A stretch of DNA of 64,000 nt from Clostridium sp. LS (GTDB lineage: Bacteria; Bacillota; Clostridia; Clostridiales; Clostridiaceae), in NCBI RefSeq assembly GCF_002760435.1, contig NZ_AUUU01000021.1, positions 46,093 to 110,092 on the forward strand. The letters run 5' to 3'. The translations under genes were made by a program, and so were the position numbers. Below the pieces are notes generated by a model. That model was not told the origin of the DNA and made no database searches. It worked only from the letters and a program-made list of their open reading frames with translations. Each line of letters opens with the position of its first letter. Positions within the stretch are counted from its first letter, which is position 1. This document shows, piece after piece, positions 1 to 8,001 of this stretch.

Positions 1-551
1 AATTAGCTGAAGAATTACAAATAAGCAGAACACCAATTAAGGCAGCATTACTTAAGCTTGTTTATGAAGAAATTGCTGAAATAAACCAAAGTAAAAATGT
101 TGTGGTATCGGATATTACTCAAAAGGAAATAGAGGATGTAACTTTAGTTCGAGAATCATTAGAATCTTTAGCAGTATTGCATTTAAAGGATAATATAACT
201 AAAAAGCAAATTGAAGAAATAAAAAATAAGTATGTAGAGCAATTGCATATGATAGAATATAATAGAGATGAAGATTTTATTGAACTTGATTACGAATTCC
301 ATACTAAAATTGCAGAATATACAAATAATTCTTTTTTAAGGGATATGATAAAAAAAGCTAATTTAGTTACTAAGAGGTTTTTAATTTTATCTGGAACAGT
401 TAATGAACATGGAATTGTTGCAAATAAAGAGCATAAGGAAATAGTTGATCTTATTGAAAAAGGAGAATTTGAACAAGCAAGTGAAGCAATGAAAAGACAT
501 TTACAGAATGTTAATAAAAGAATGCTTATGCATAAGTCATATATAAAATAG
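1..551 (+). CDS. GntR-family regulator, FCD type, 5'-truncated by the window edge
   Basis: The reading frame is open from base 3 and runs to the TAG at 549-551. It starts inside the winged helix (LAEELQISRTPIKAALLKL is the recognition-helix part of a GntR domain), so the true start lies outside the window. The rest is an all-helical FCD ligand-binding domain with the usual family features: VRESLESLAVLHL, a DYEFHTKIAEYTNN stretch with the metal/ligand-type D...H, and an E-H-KEIVDLIEKG end. FCD regulators usually repress catabolic operons and are released by an organic or amino acid ligand. It lies just upstream of and in line with the amino-acid cluster, which contains TGTATACA palindromes typical of FadR/FCD operators, so it is the probable local regulator. 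Ligand unknown. Confidence 0.9.
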   Translation, partial: LAEELQISRTPIKAALLKLVYEEIAEINQSKNVVVSDITQKEIEDVTLVRESLESLAVLHLKDNITKKQIEEIKNKYVEQLHMIEYNRDEDFIELDYEFHTKIAEYTNNSFLRDMIKKANLVTKRFLILSGTVNEHGIVANKEHKEIVDLIEKGEFEQASEAMKRHLQNVNKRMLMHKSYIK

Positions 552-605
552 ATGGTTTAGTAATATAATTGGAATTTATAATTTTTAAAGAAATATAAAA
601 AAATA

Positions 606-634
606 TTGACATATGTAAGATATGGAAGTATACT
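606..634 (+). promoter_or_regulatory. Sigma-A promoter of the amino-acid catabolic cluster
   Basis: TTGACA (606-611), a 17-base spacer and TATACT (629-634) give a near-consensus housekeeping promoter. The transcript should start near 641, leaving a 5' leader of about 120 bases before the alcohol dehydrogenase start. That leader holds the hexaloop/terminator element at 647-687 and a TGTATACA palindrome. Confidence 0.75.
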
Positions 635-646
635 TTAGTTATTAAA

Positions 647-687
647 TGGCAATGGCGTCAAAGATATTAATCTTTGGCTTTTTTTTT
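647..687 (+). promoter_or_regulatory. Leader attenuator 1: A-N-N-G hexaloop hairpin overlapping a terminator
   Basis: Seen directly: TGGC (647-650) pairs with GTCA (657-660), with one G-U pair, to close the hexaloop AATGGC (651-656), which has A at loop position 1 and G at position 4. The 3' arm is also the start of a second hairpin, GTCAAAGAT (657-665) with ATCTTTGGC (670-678), followed by nine T (679-687): an intrinsic terminator. The two folds exclude each other. Known: ANTAR antiterminator proteins (NasR, AmiR, EutV, clostridial NitR) bind hairpins with hexaloops having A1 and G4, usually as a pair, and prevent an overlapping terminator. Only one such hairpin is clear here, as transcription seems to start only a few bases upstream. 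Confidence 0.65.
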
Positions 688-696
688 ACCCATCAT

Positions 697-704
697 TGTA
701 TACA
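697..704. promoter_or_regulatory. GntR/FCD-type operator palindrome, copy 1
   Basis: TGTATACA inside ATTGTATACAGAAT (695-708), about 60 bases after the promoter. The same ATTGTATACAG string recurs at 3840-3850 in the same cluster. FCD-family GntR proteins often bind TGTATACA-type palindromes, so this is a likely operator for the upstream regulator. Confidence 0.5.
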
Positions 705-762
705 GAATACTAAATTCACTGGGAATGAAAATAAGCCAAGAAACTACAAGGAGGACAAGCAT

Positions 763-1905
763 ATGAAAACTTTGAGGTTTAACGGTGATGCTATAGTTAC
801 TGGAGTAAATTCTATGGAGTATTTAAAAGAAATTAAATATAACAAAGCGTTTATTGTAACTGGTGGACAATCTATGTTTAACTCAGGAGTAATTGACAAA
901 GTTAAAGAATATTTAGGAAATGATGAAGATAGAATATTTGTTTATTCTGGAATAGGAAAAAATCCGACGACAGAAGAAGTTAAAAAGGGAATAGAAAGTA
1001 TTAAAAAGTTTGAGCCAGATTTAGTTGTAGCAGTTGGAGGAGGCTCTCCTATAGATGCAGCCAAAATAATAGCTTTAGTTTATGAATATCCAGAACTTAA
1101 GGTTGAAAATCTTACAAATTGTATACTACCAGAAAAAAGATACAAGACAAAGTTTGTTGCAATACCTTCAACTTCTGGAACTGCTAGTGAAGTAACTCAT
1201 GTATCAGTGTTAACTTATGAGGATGTAAACTTGAAACTTGGTATAAAATCTCCGAGCTTAAGACCAGATGTAGCAATATTAGATGGAAATATTCCAATGA
1301 CCCTTCCATATAATATAGCAGCAGAAACAGGAATGGATGCCTTAACTCACGCAATTGAAGCATACATTAATAAAACTGGTGATGATTTTACAGAAGTTCT
1401 TGCAAAGGGAGCAATTGAAGGATTAATTGAATGGCTGCCTATAGCATGTAACAATAAAGATATTGAAAGCAGGCAAAAGGTTCATAATTATCAAAGTATG
1501 GCAGGAATGGCATTTTCAAATTCAGGTTTAGGTATGGTTCATGGAGTATCTCATGCTTTTGGAGGAAAATATAATTTAGCACATGGATTAACAAATGCTG
1601 TAATATTACCTTACGCTATGAAGTACAACAGCAGAGACAAGGAAGTTTCTAAAAAGTTTAGTAAGCTTTCAGCAGTAATAGGAACAAATATTATAGAAAA
1701 AGTTGCAATGCTAAATAAAGAACTTGGAATTCCAAATTGTATAAAAGATACAGGAATAAGTGAAGAGGATTTTAATAAAGACTATGAATTATTAGTGAAG
1801 AATTCTATGTGTGGTTCTACTGTTGCAAATCCAATTAAAATAGATATTGAAGTAATGAAAGAGTTTGTTAAGACTGTGTATTACGGTTCAGAAATTGATT
1901 ACTAA
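763..1905 (+). CDS. Iron-containing alcohol dehydrogenase
   Basis: A 380-residue group III Fe-dependent alcohol dehydrogenase, probably reducing an aldehyde with NAD(P)H or the reverse. The start at 763 is set by AAGGAGG nine bases upstream; a longer in-frame start at 646 would run through the leader terminator and is rejected. The nucleotide-binding motif GGGSPIDAAK is at about 92-101, the family signature SGTASEVTHVSVLT follows, and the metal ligands appear in order: D of the AILDGN region, H in GMDALTHAIEAY, H in GVSHAFGG and H in LAHGLTNAVILPY. Length is normal for the family. As first gene of an amino-acid cluster it may reduce an aldehyde made by transamination or decarboxylation of the substrate. 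The substrate cannot be told from sequence. Confidence 0.93.
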   Translation: MKTLRFNGDAIVTGVNSMEYLKEIKYNKAFIVTGGQSMFNSGVIDKVKEYLGNDEDRIFVYSGIGKNPTTEEVKKGIESIKKFEPDLVVAVGGGSPIDAAKIIALVYEYPELKVENLTNCILPEKRYKTKFVAIPSTSGTASEVTHVSVLTYEDVNLKLGIKSPSLRPDVAILDGNIPMTLPYNIAAETGMDALTHAIEAYINKTGDDFTEVLAKGAIEGLIEWLPIACNNKDIESRQKVHNYQSMAGMAFSNSGLGMVHGVSHAFGGKYNLAHGLTNAVILPYAMKYNSRDKEVSKKFSKLSAVIGTNIIEKVAMLNKELGIPNCIKDTGISEEDFNKDYELLVKNSMCGSTVANPIKIDIEVMKEFVKTVYYGSEIDY

Positions 1906-1940
1906 GAATATATTATTATAAATAAGAGACTAAAGAATAT

Positions 1941-2876
1941 ATGGAACTTGGAATTATTGTAGCAAAGCAAGTTATGATAATGTTTATATTAATTGGAATA
2001 GGAATTACAGCCTTTAGAAAAGGTATAGTAACCATAGAGGCAACAAATATATATAGTAATTTTCTACTTGTATTTGTAGTACCAGCTCTAATAATAAATG
2101 CTTATCAAAGGGGTATGGTAAAAGAACAGTTAGTAGGCCTTGGATATTCCTTTGTGCTGGCAATAGTTTTCCACCTTATGTCGATTATAATTGTTAATCT
2201 ACTCATAAAAAGCCGTGAAGATAATAATTATAGGGTAGAAAGAATGGGCGCTATATATTCCAATTGTGGTTTTATGGCGTTTCCTGTACTTTTAGCCTTA
2301 CTTGGTCAAGAAGGAGCTTTATATGGAACAGCTTTTATTGGAATATTTAATGTTTTTTCTTGGACTAATGGAGTGGCAATACTAACTGGTGAGAATAATA
2401 TAAATATTAAGAAGATAATATTTAACCCAGGAAGTTTAGGTTTTATAATAGGATTAATTTTATATTTAACACAAATTCCAATAGGTAGTGTGACAGCTCA
2501 GACTATATCGTATATAGCAGCAATAAATACACCACTTGCAATGGTTATTACAGGGGTTTTTCTAGCAAACATAGATATAAAGGAAACCCTTAAGGATATT
2601 AATATTTATAAATCAGTTTTACTTAGAACTATTATTTTACCTTTAATAATGATTTTTTTAATAAAAATTACAGGTTTTGAAAACTGGTTTGATGCAGGAA
2701 AAAATGTAGCTATAGCTCATATTGTAGCATGCTCGTGTCCAGCAGCAGCATCAACTATTTTACTTGTAGCGCGAAATGGACTTAATAGTGAACATGGAGC
2801 AAAACTTGTTACAATGTCAACATTAGTTTCTATTGTAACAATCCCCGCATTAACAATACTTATAAATTTATTGTAG
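1941..2876 (+). CDS. AEC-family (auxin efflux carrier/malonate-type) permease
   Basis: A 311-residue integral membrane protein with about ten hydrophobic segments in two five-helix halves, as in the AEC/BART superfamily. Recognisable pieces are the N-terminal FLLVFVVPALIINAYQ, YSNCGFMAFPVLLALLGQEG in the middle (the NCGFMAFP pattern is typical of family members), and the C-terminal CSCPAAASTILLVARNG. It follows the alcohol dehydrogenase by 35 bases and has only a weak ribosome site, so it is probably translated from the same message. Family members move organic acids or their analogues across the membrane; here it may export the organic acid end product or take up a substrate. Direction and substrate are inference. 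Confidence 0.88.
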   Translation: MELGIIVAKQVMIMFILIGIGITAFRKGIVTIEATNIYSNFLLVFVVPALIINAYQRGMVKEQLVGLGYSFVLAIVFHLMSIIIVNLLIKSREDNNYRVERMGAIYSNCGFMAFPVLLALLGQEGALYGTAFIGIFNVFSWTNGVAILTGENNINIKKIIFNPGSLGFIIGLILYLTQIPIGSVTAQTISYIAAINTPLAMVITGVFLANIDIKETLKDINIYKSVLLRTIILPLIMIFLIKITGFENWFDAGKNVAIAHIVACSCPAAASTILLVARNGLNSEHGAKLVTMSTLVSIVTIPALTILINLL

Positions 2877-2893
2877 AAAATAAAAAAGTATAT

Positions 2894-2944
2894 GACAAAG
2901 ACAATGGCGTCTAACTTAGCATAAGCCGTGTTTTTGTCTTTTTT
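2894..2944 (+). promoter_or_regulatory. Attenuator 2: hexaloop AATGGC hairpin overlapping a terminator
   Basis: AGAC (2899-2902) pairs perfectly with GTCT (2909-2912) around the same hexaloop AATGGC (2903-2908) as the leader at 651. The whole hairpin lies in the 5' arm of a larger hairpin, GACAAAGACA..GGC (2894-2908) with GCC.TGTTTTTGTC (2925-2938), followed by TTTTTT. No promoter is visible between the permease gene and this element, so it probably works on read-through from upstream, controlling the hydrolase and later genes. The string CAATGGCGTC is identical in both leaders (650-659 and 2902-2911). Confidence 0.65.
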
Positions 2945-2971
2945 GTTTATATAATTTTAGGAGGAATTAAA

Positions 2972-3817
2972 ATGGAAAAATTACATGTTAAAAATTCAAC
3001 TGGTGTATTAAAAAAAGTATTAATGTGCAGACCAACTTATCTTAAACCAGTTCCAATAAATGAAATAGCAAAAAAGTGGAAAGACTCAACTCTTGATATT
3101 GGGAAACTAGAAGCAGAACATAAGTTAATGGTAAAAGCTTATGAAGAGAATGGAGTTGAAGTTGTTCTTTTAGATACAGATCCTAAAATGACTAATTCAG
3201 TATTTGCAAGAGATTTTGGAGGCTGTATTAGAGAAGGCTATATTTTAGGAAGGTTTAGAGAAGATATACGTTTTTTTGAAAGAGATGCTTATAAAAATAA
3301 AATGGCTGAACTCGGAATACCAATGGTTGCAGAATGTACTGAAGGATTATTTGAAGGTGGAGATTTCACATTTTTAGATGATAATACACTTGCAATTGGA
3401 ATGGTGGCAAGAAGTAATGCAAAGGGTATTGAAGAAATACAGGAGCAATTAAAGAAGTATGGATATAAAGTTATGGGAGTACCATTAGATGAAAAGTATT
3501 TACACTTTGATTTATGCTTTAACATGGTAGACGAAAAACTTGCCTTAGCATATAGAGAAGCTCTTCCACAAGACTTTCTTGATTTAATAGATGAAATGGG
3601 CATTGAAACTATAGATGTTCCAGCAGAAAGTGTATTTGAATTAGGCTGCAATGTACAAGCCCTTGGAAATAAAAGAATAATATCACTGAAGAAAAACACT
3701 TATGCTAATGAAGAAATGAGAAAAAGAGGAATAAAGGTAACTGAAGTAGACATTACTGAAATTGTAAAAGCAGGTGGCGGTCCACACTGTATGACCTTCC
3801 CTCTTAGCAGAGTGTAA
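2972..3817 (+). CDS. Arginine deiminase/DDAH-like guanidino hydrolase (amidinotransferase fold)
   Basis: A 281-residue member of the guanidine-modifying superfamily that hydrolyses guanidino groups through a covalent cysteine intermediate. The catalytic pieces are in the expected order: RDFGGCIREG, the acidic EGLFEGGDF, the histidine in LHFDLCFN, and the C-terminal nucleophile in GGGPHCMTFPLSR. It is shorter than classical arginine deiminase (about 410) and close to dimethylarginine dimethylaminohydrolase (about 255-285), so the product may be citrulline plus ammonia or a methylamine. Ribosome site AGGAGGAAT precedes the ATG. It is followed by a RocB-like gene and an ornithine-type aminotransferase, which supports a guanidino amino acid as substrate. 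Exact substrate unknown. Confidence 0.85.
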   Translation: MEKLHVKNSTGVLKKVLMCRPTYLKPVPINEIAKKWKDSTLDIGKLEAEHKLMVKAYEENGVEVVLLDTDPKMTNSVFARDFGGCIREGYILGRFREDIRFFERDAYKNKMAELGIPMVAECTEGLFEGGDFTFLDDNTLAIGMVARSNAKGIEEIQEQLKKYGYKVMGVPLDEKYLHFDLCFNMVDEKLALAYREALPQDFLDLIDEMGIETIDVPAESVFELGCNVQALGNKRIISLKKNTYANEEMRKRGIKVTEVDITEIVKAGGGPHCMTFPLSRV

Positions 3818-3841
3818 GTAAAAAATTTTTTTAAATATAAT

Positions 3842-3873
3842 TGTATACAGTATTTAGTAGTCTGTATATACAG
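3842..3873. promoter_or_regulatory. Two GntR-type palindromes just before the RocB-like gene
   Basis: TGTATACA (3842-3849, within ATTGTATACAGTAT) repeats the palindrome at 697-704. A second, perfect 12-bp palindrome CTGTATATACAG sits at 3862-3873, ending one base before the AAGGAGG ribosome site. Bound repressor here would block an internal promoter or read-through. Assignment to the upstream FCD regulator is inference. Confidence 0.45.
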
Positions 3874-3888
3874 TAAGGAGGAAAGCCA

Positions 3889-5529
3889 ATGTTTAATGAA
3901 ATATTAGGGCTTACAAAAAAACTTGTAAGTATAGCTAGTGTAAACACAACTCCTGGAGAGCATGATATTGCATGTTTTATTGAATCATATTTAAGAGATA
4001 TACCTTATTTTAAAGAACACCCAGATCAAGTTATTATACAAAAACTTAAAAATGATTTTCTTGATAGAAGAAATGTATTTGCCCTTATTAAAGGAGAAAA
4101 AGGAAAAAGTAAAGATACAGTAATACTTCATGGACACATGGATACAGTTGATGTTGAAGATTTTGGGCAGCTTAAGGAAGTTGCTTTCGATTGTGATGAA
4201 TTAATGAAAAAACTTAAAGACATGAATTTAGATCTTGAAGTAAAGGAGGATCTAAATTCGGGAGATTGGTTATTTGGACGTGGAGCCTGCGATATGAAGA
4301 GTGGAGTTGCAGTTTTCATGGTAATTTTAAAACACTTAAGTGAGAAAGTAAGTGAAATAGATGGAAATATTCTACTTTCAGTAAACCCAGTTGAAGAAAA
4401 TCTCCACACAGGAATAATTGAAGGCTTGGAAATATTAGAAGAATTAAAAGAAAAGGAAAAATTAAATTATATTTTTGCAATAAATAATGATTATATATGT
4501 CCACTTTATCCAGGAGACACAAAGAGATATGTTTATACTGGAGCAGTTGGAAAAATACTACCCTGCTTTTATATCCAAGGTAAGGAAACTCATGTGGCTC
4601 AATGCTTTGAAGGTTTTGATGCTTCAATGGTGGCAGCTGAGCTTGTAAGATTAATTAATTTAAATCCAGAATACTGTGATGGATATAAGGGAGAATTTAC
4701 ACTTCCGCCATCAGTATTAAAAATGAAGGATTTAAAGCCCCAATATAATGTTCAAACATCCTTTACATCTTTTGTTTATTTTAATTATTTCATTCATAAT
4801 GCATCAATTAAAGAAATTTTGATGAAGCTTAAAGAAGCCGCTAAAAAGGCTCTTGATAATGTGTTAATTGATATTAATGAGAAGTATAAAGAATACTGCA
4901 ATTTAACTAAGGTAGCTTACAAGAAGATAGAATATAATACTCAGGTTTTAGAATATGAGGAAGTATATAAATTAGCTAAAGATGTTTTTCATGGAAATAT
5001 CGATGTATATATTGAAGAAATAACAAATAGATGTATAGGCGAAAATGTGGATAAGCGTGAAATACCTTTGGAAATAACTAAAAAGTTATGTTCAATTGCA
5101 GGAATAAAAATTCCTACAATAGTAATATTCTTTGCAGCTCCATACTGTCCACATAATACTTTGAAACACGAAGTGGAAGAAGAAAAGAAAACTTATAATG
5201 AGATTTCAAAAATAGTAAAAGATTTTAGTGAAAAGAGCAATGAGGAATTTGAAGTAATGCAGTTTTTTCCTAGTCTTACAGATAGCAGCTATTTAAAAAT
5301 AGATGATGATAGTGAGTCATTGAATATGCTCATTGGAAATTTCCCAGAATACGAAAAACTTTATAATGTTCCATTACAAAGCATTAAAAAACTTAATATA
5401 CCAGCAATTAATTATGGTTGTTACGGAAAGGACGCTCACAAGTGGACAGAACGTGTATATATGCCATATACATTTGAAGTTTTACCACAGCTTGTTATTA
5501 AAACATTAAAGAATTATTTATTTAAATAA
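3889..5529 (+). CDS. rocB: RocB-like M20-family peptidase/amidohydrolase (arginine utilisation type)
   Basis: A 546-residue M20/M25/M40 zinc hydrolase of the RocB type, longer than ordinary M20 enzymes, as expected for RocB. Metal-binding signatures are HGHMDTVD (H and D ligands), FGRGACDMKSGVA (D ligand), NPVEENLHTG (E-E catalytic and metal pair) and the C-terminal YGCYGKDAHKWTERV with the last histidine. RocB lies in the B. subtilis rocABC arginine operon, but its chemical reaction is not established. Here it sits between the guanidino hydrolase and an ornithine-type aminotransferase, the same pathway context. Two palindromes and a strong AAGGAGG precede it. Confidence 0.88.
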   Translation: MFNEILGLTKKLVSIASVNTTPGEHDIACFIESYLRDIPYFKEHPDQVIIQKLKNDFLDRRNVFALIKGEKGKSKDTVILHGHMDTVDVEDFGQLKEVAFDCDELMKKLKDMNLDLEVKEDLNSGDWLFGRGACDMKSGVAVFMVILKHLSEKVSEIDGNILLSVNPVEENLHTGIIEGLEILEELKEKEKLNYIFAINNDYICPLYPGDTKRYVYTGAVGKILPCFYIQGKETHVAQCFEGFDASMVAAELVRLINLNPEYCDGYKGEFTLPPSVLKMKDLKPQYNVQTSFTSFVYFNYFIHNASIKEILMKLKEAAKKALDNVLIDINEKYKEYCNLTKVAYKKIEYNTQVLEYEEVYKLAKDVFHGNIDVYIEEITNRCIGENVDKREIPLEITKKLCSIAGIKIPTIVIFFAAPYCPHNTLKHEVEEEKKTYNEISKIVKDFSEKSNEEFEVMQFFPSLTDSSYLKIDDDSESLNMLIGNFPEYEKLYNVPLQSIKKLNIPAINYGCYGKDAHKWTERVYMPYTFEVLPQLVIKTLKNYLFK

Positions 5530-5594
5530 AGATAATTATAGATTTTTGAGCTAATTATTTAGCATTAATCAGTATAAATGGAGGATAAAAAATT

Positions 5595-6869
5595 ATGAGT
5601 ACTTTATTTGAAAGATGTCAAAAGGTTATGCCGCCTGTTGCAAATAGAGCAACACAGCTTGGAGTTGTAAAAGGGGAAAGCTGTTATTTAACAACAGAAG
5701 ATGGAAGAGAGATACTTGATTTTGCAAGTGGTGTAGCTGTTTGTAATATAGGTCATAATCATCCAAAGGTAGTAGAGGCAGCAGTTGATCAAGTGAAAAC
5801 ATTAATTCATGGGGGCCATAATGTTGTATATTATGAATCTTATGTAGCCTTAGCAGAAAAATTAGTTGAAATTACTGGCGGAGATACTATGGTATATTTC
5901 AGCAATAGTGGAGCAGAAGCAAATGAAGGAGCAATAAAGCTTGCTAAATATGTTACAAAAAGACCAGCAGTTATTGCTTTTAAAGGATCTTTCCATGGAA
6001 GAACCATAGGAACAACTTCTATTACTTCATCTAATTCAGCATATAGAAAAAATTATGAAGGCTTATTGCCAAGTGTATACTTTGCTGAATATCCATATAT
6101 ATATAGAACACCTTATAAGGAAAATGGTAGCGAATGTCCTAAAGAATATTTTGAGCAATTTGATGATATGTTCAAGCACCTTATAGATCCGTATAGTGTC
6201 GCAGCTATAATAATGGAACCAATTCAAGGTGAAGGGGGCTATATAGTACCACCAGTTGAATTTGTAAGATATGTTAGAGAAATTTGTGATAAATATGGAA
6301 TAATGCTTATTTTTGATGAAGTTCAAACTGGTTTTGGAAGAACAGGAAAGATGTTTGCACAGGAAAACTTCGGAGTAAAACCTGATATATTTACAACAGC
6401 TAAGGCAATAGCATCAGGATTTCCATTAAGCGCAATAATTGCAAAGAAAGAGCATATGCAAAAATGGGCAGCAGGGTCTCATGGCGGTACTTATGGAGGA
6501 AATCCTGTAGCTTGTGCAGCAGCTCTTGCAACAATAGATGTACTAGAAAATGGAGCTCTTGAAAATTGTGCTAAGATGGGTGAGTATTTCAAAGAAAAGT
6601 TAATGGGATTAAAAGATAAATATAAAGCTATTGGAGATGTTAGAGGCATTGGATTAATGCTGGCAATTGAACTAGTTGATAAAGATAAGAATCCAAATAC
6701 AGAATTAACAAAGACAATAATAACTAAAGCTTTAGAATCAGGACTTCTATTACTATCTTGTGGATGCTATAAAAATGTTGTGCGTTTTATAGCACCTACA
6801 ATAGTGGAAAAGAAAGATGTTGATAAGGCAATAGCAATAATAAATGAAGTACTAAGCAATAACTGTTAA
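5595..6869 (+). CDS. Class III PLP aminotransferase (ornithine/4-aminobutyrate type)
   Basis: A 424-residue class III omega-aminotransferase acting on a terminal amino group such as ornithine, acetylornithine or 4-aminobutyrate, using 2-oxoglutarate. Seen: SNSGAEANEGAIKLAK (cofactor phosphate region), FKGSFHGRT, the signature LIFDEVQTGFGRTGKMFA with the cofactor-ring aspartate, and the Schiff-base lysine in FTTAKAIASGFPLSAI. Length is normal. With the upstream hydrolase and RocB homologue it resembles an arginine to ornithine to glutamate semialdehyde route, although no semialdehyde dehydrogenase (RocA) follows. The substrate is not proven by sequence, so no symbol is given. Confidence 0.92.
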   Translation: MSTLFERCQKVMPPVANRATQLGVVKGESCYLTTEDGREILDFASGVAVCNIGHNHPKVVEAAVDQVKTLIHGGHNVVYYESYVALAEKLVEITGGDTMVYFSNSGAEANEGAIKLAKYVTKRPAVIAFKGSFHGRTIGTTSITSSNSAYRKNYEGLLPSVYFAEYPYIYRTPYKENGSECPKEYFEQFDDMFKHLIDPYSVAAIIMEPIQGEGGYIVPPVEFVRYVREICDKYGIMLIFDEVQTGFGRTGKMFAQENFGVKPDIFTTAKAIASGFPLSAIIAKKEHMQKWAAGSHGGTYGGNPVACAAALATIDVLENGALENCAKMGEYFKEKLMGLKDKYKAIGDVRGIGLMLAIELVDKDKNPNTELTKTIITKALESGLLLLSCGCYKNVVRFIAPTIVEKKDVDKAIAIINEVLSNNC

Positions 6870-6891
6870 CTGAACTAAGGGGGATAATACA

Positions 6892-7977
6892 ATGAGTAAA
6901 TTTTTAAGTAGAAAGTTATGTAATTTAGAAGCATATGTTCCTGGAGAACAACCAAAGGATAGAAAGTATATTAAATTAAATACAAATGAATCTCCATATC
7001 TGCCAGCACCAAAGGTAATGGAAGTAATAAATAGAAACCAAGTAGAAGGATTAAATCTTTATTCAGATCCAGATGCAAAAATATTAGTAGACGAGCTTGC
7101 TGATTTTTACAATGTTGGTCCAGAGCAAGTATTTGTAGGAAATGGATCAGATGAAGTCTTAGGGTTTTGTTTCTTAGCATTCTTTGATGAGGAAGGAAAA
7201 GCCTGTTTTCCAGATATAACTTATGGATTTTATAAGGTTTATTCAAAGTCTTTCAATATTGATGCCATAGAAGTACCTTTAAAAGAAGACTTTACAATAG
7301 ATGTTAATGATTATGTAAATTGCGGAAGAAATATAATAATTGCTAATCCTAATGCACCTACAGGGTTAACTCTTAGTCATAAAGAAATAGAATTAATTTT
7401 AAAGACAAATGAAGATAGAGTAGTTATCATTGATGAAGCTTATGTAGACTTTGGAAGCAAATCATGTATAAGCTTACTTGATAAGTATCCAAACTTAATA
7501 GTAGTACAAACTTTTTCAAAATCACGTAATTTAGCAGGCGCTCGCTTAGGCTTTGCAGTTGCATCTAAAGAAATAATAGAGGATCTAAACAAAATTAAAT
7601 TCTCTTTCAGCCCTTACAACATAAATGGATTATCCTTAGTTGCAGGTGTTGAATCAGTAAAAGACAAAGCATACTTTGAGGAATGTAATAATAAAACTAT
7701 TGCTACTAGAGAAAGAATAAGTGAGGAATTTAGAAAATTAGGATTTTATGTAATTCCATCTAAAACTAACTTTCTATTTGTAACTCACAACTTGATTAGT
7801 GGAGAAGAATATTATAAGGCATTAAGAGAAAAAGGAGTTTTAACTCGTTACTACAAGCAGCCTAGAATAGATAACTATGTAAGAATAACCATTGGAACTG
7901 ATGAGGAAATGGATGCAGTAATTAAGATTACAGATGAAATTCTTTCGGAAATTTTACCAATTTGTGTAGGCAAATGA
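6892..7977 (+). CDS. Class I/II PLP aminotransferase, histidinol-phosphate aminotransferase-like
   Basis: A 361-residue fold-type I aminotransferase of the HisC family. Seen: KLNTNESPYLPAP near the N-terminus, VGNGSDEVLGF (cofactor phosphate loop), NPNAPTGL, VIIDEAYVDFG, the lysine in TFSKSRNLAGARLGFA, and the carboxylate-binding arginine in DNYVRITIGTDEEM. No histidine-biosynthesis genes are nearby and it lies in a catabolic cluster with two other aminotransferases and a hydroxyacid dehydrogenase. It probably transaminates a different L-amino acid to a 2-oxoacid, which the next enzyme could reduce. It follows the class III gene by 22 bases with a GGGGGAT ribosome site. Confidence 0.88.
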   Translation: MSKFLSRKLCNLEAYVPGEQPKDRKYIKLNTNESPYLPAPKVMEVINRNQVEGLNLYSDPDAKILVDELADFYNVGPEQVFVGNGSDEVLGFCFLAFFDEEGKACFPDITYGFYKVYSKSFNIDAIEVPLKEDFTIDVNDYVNCGRNIIIANPNAPTGLTLSHKEIELILKTNEDRVVIIDEAYVDFGSKSCISLLDKYPNLIVVQTFSKSRNLAGARLGFAVASKEIIEDLNKIKFSFSPYNINGLSLVAGVESVKDKAYFEECNNKTIATRERISEEFRKLGFYVIPSKTNFLFVTHNLISGEEYYKALREKGVLTRYYKQPRIDNYVRITIGTDEEMDAVIKITDEILSEILPICVGK

Positions 7978-8001
7978 AATTTATAAAGGCAGGTGGAATG
8001 T

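Noticed and set aside
646..762. Longer N-terminus of the iron alcohol dehydrogenase
   Set aside because: It would translate the leader terminator and operator region, has no ribosome site, and adds 39 residues absent from the family; the ATG at 763 has AAGGAGG.
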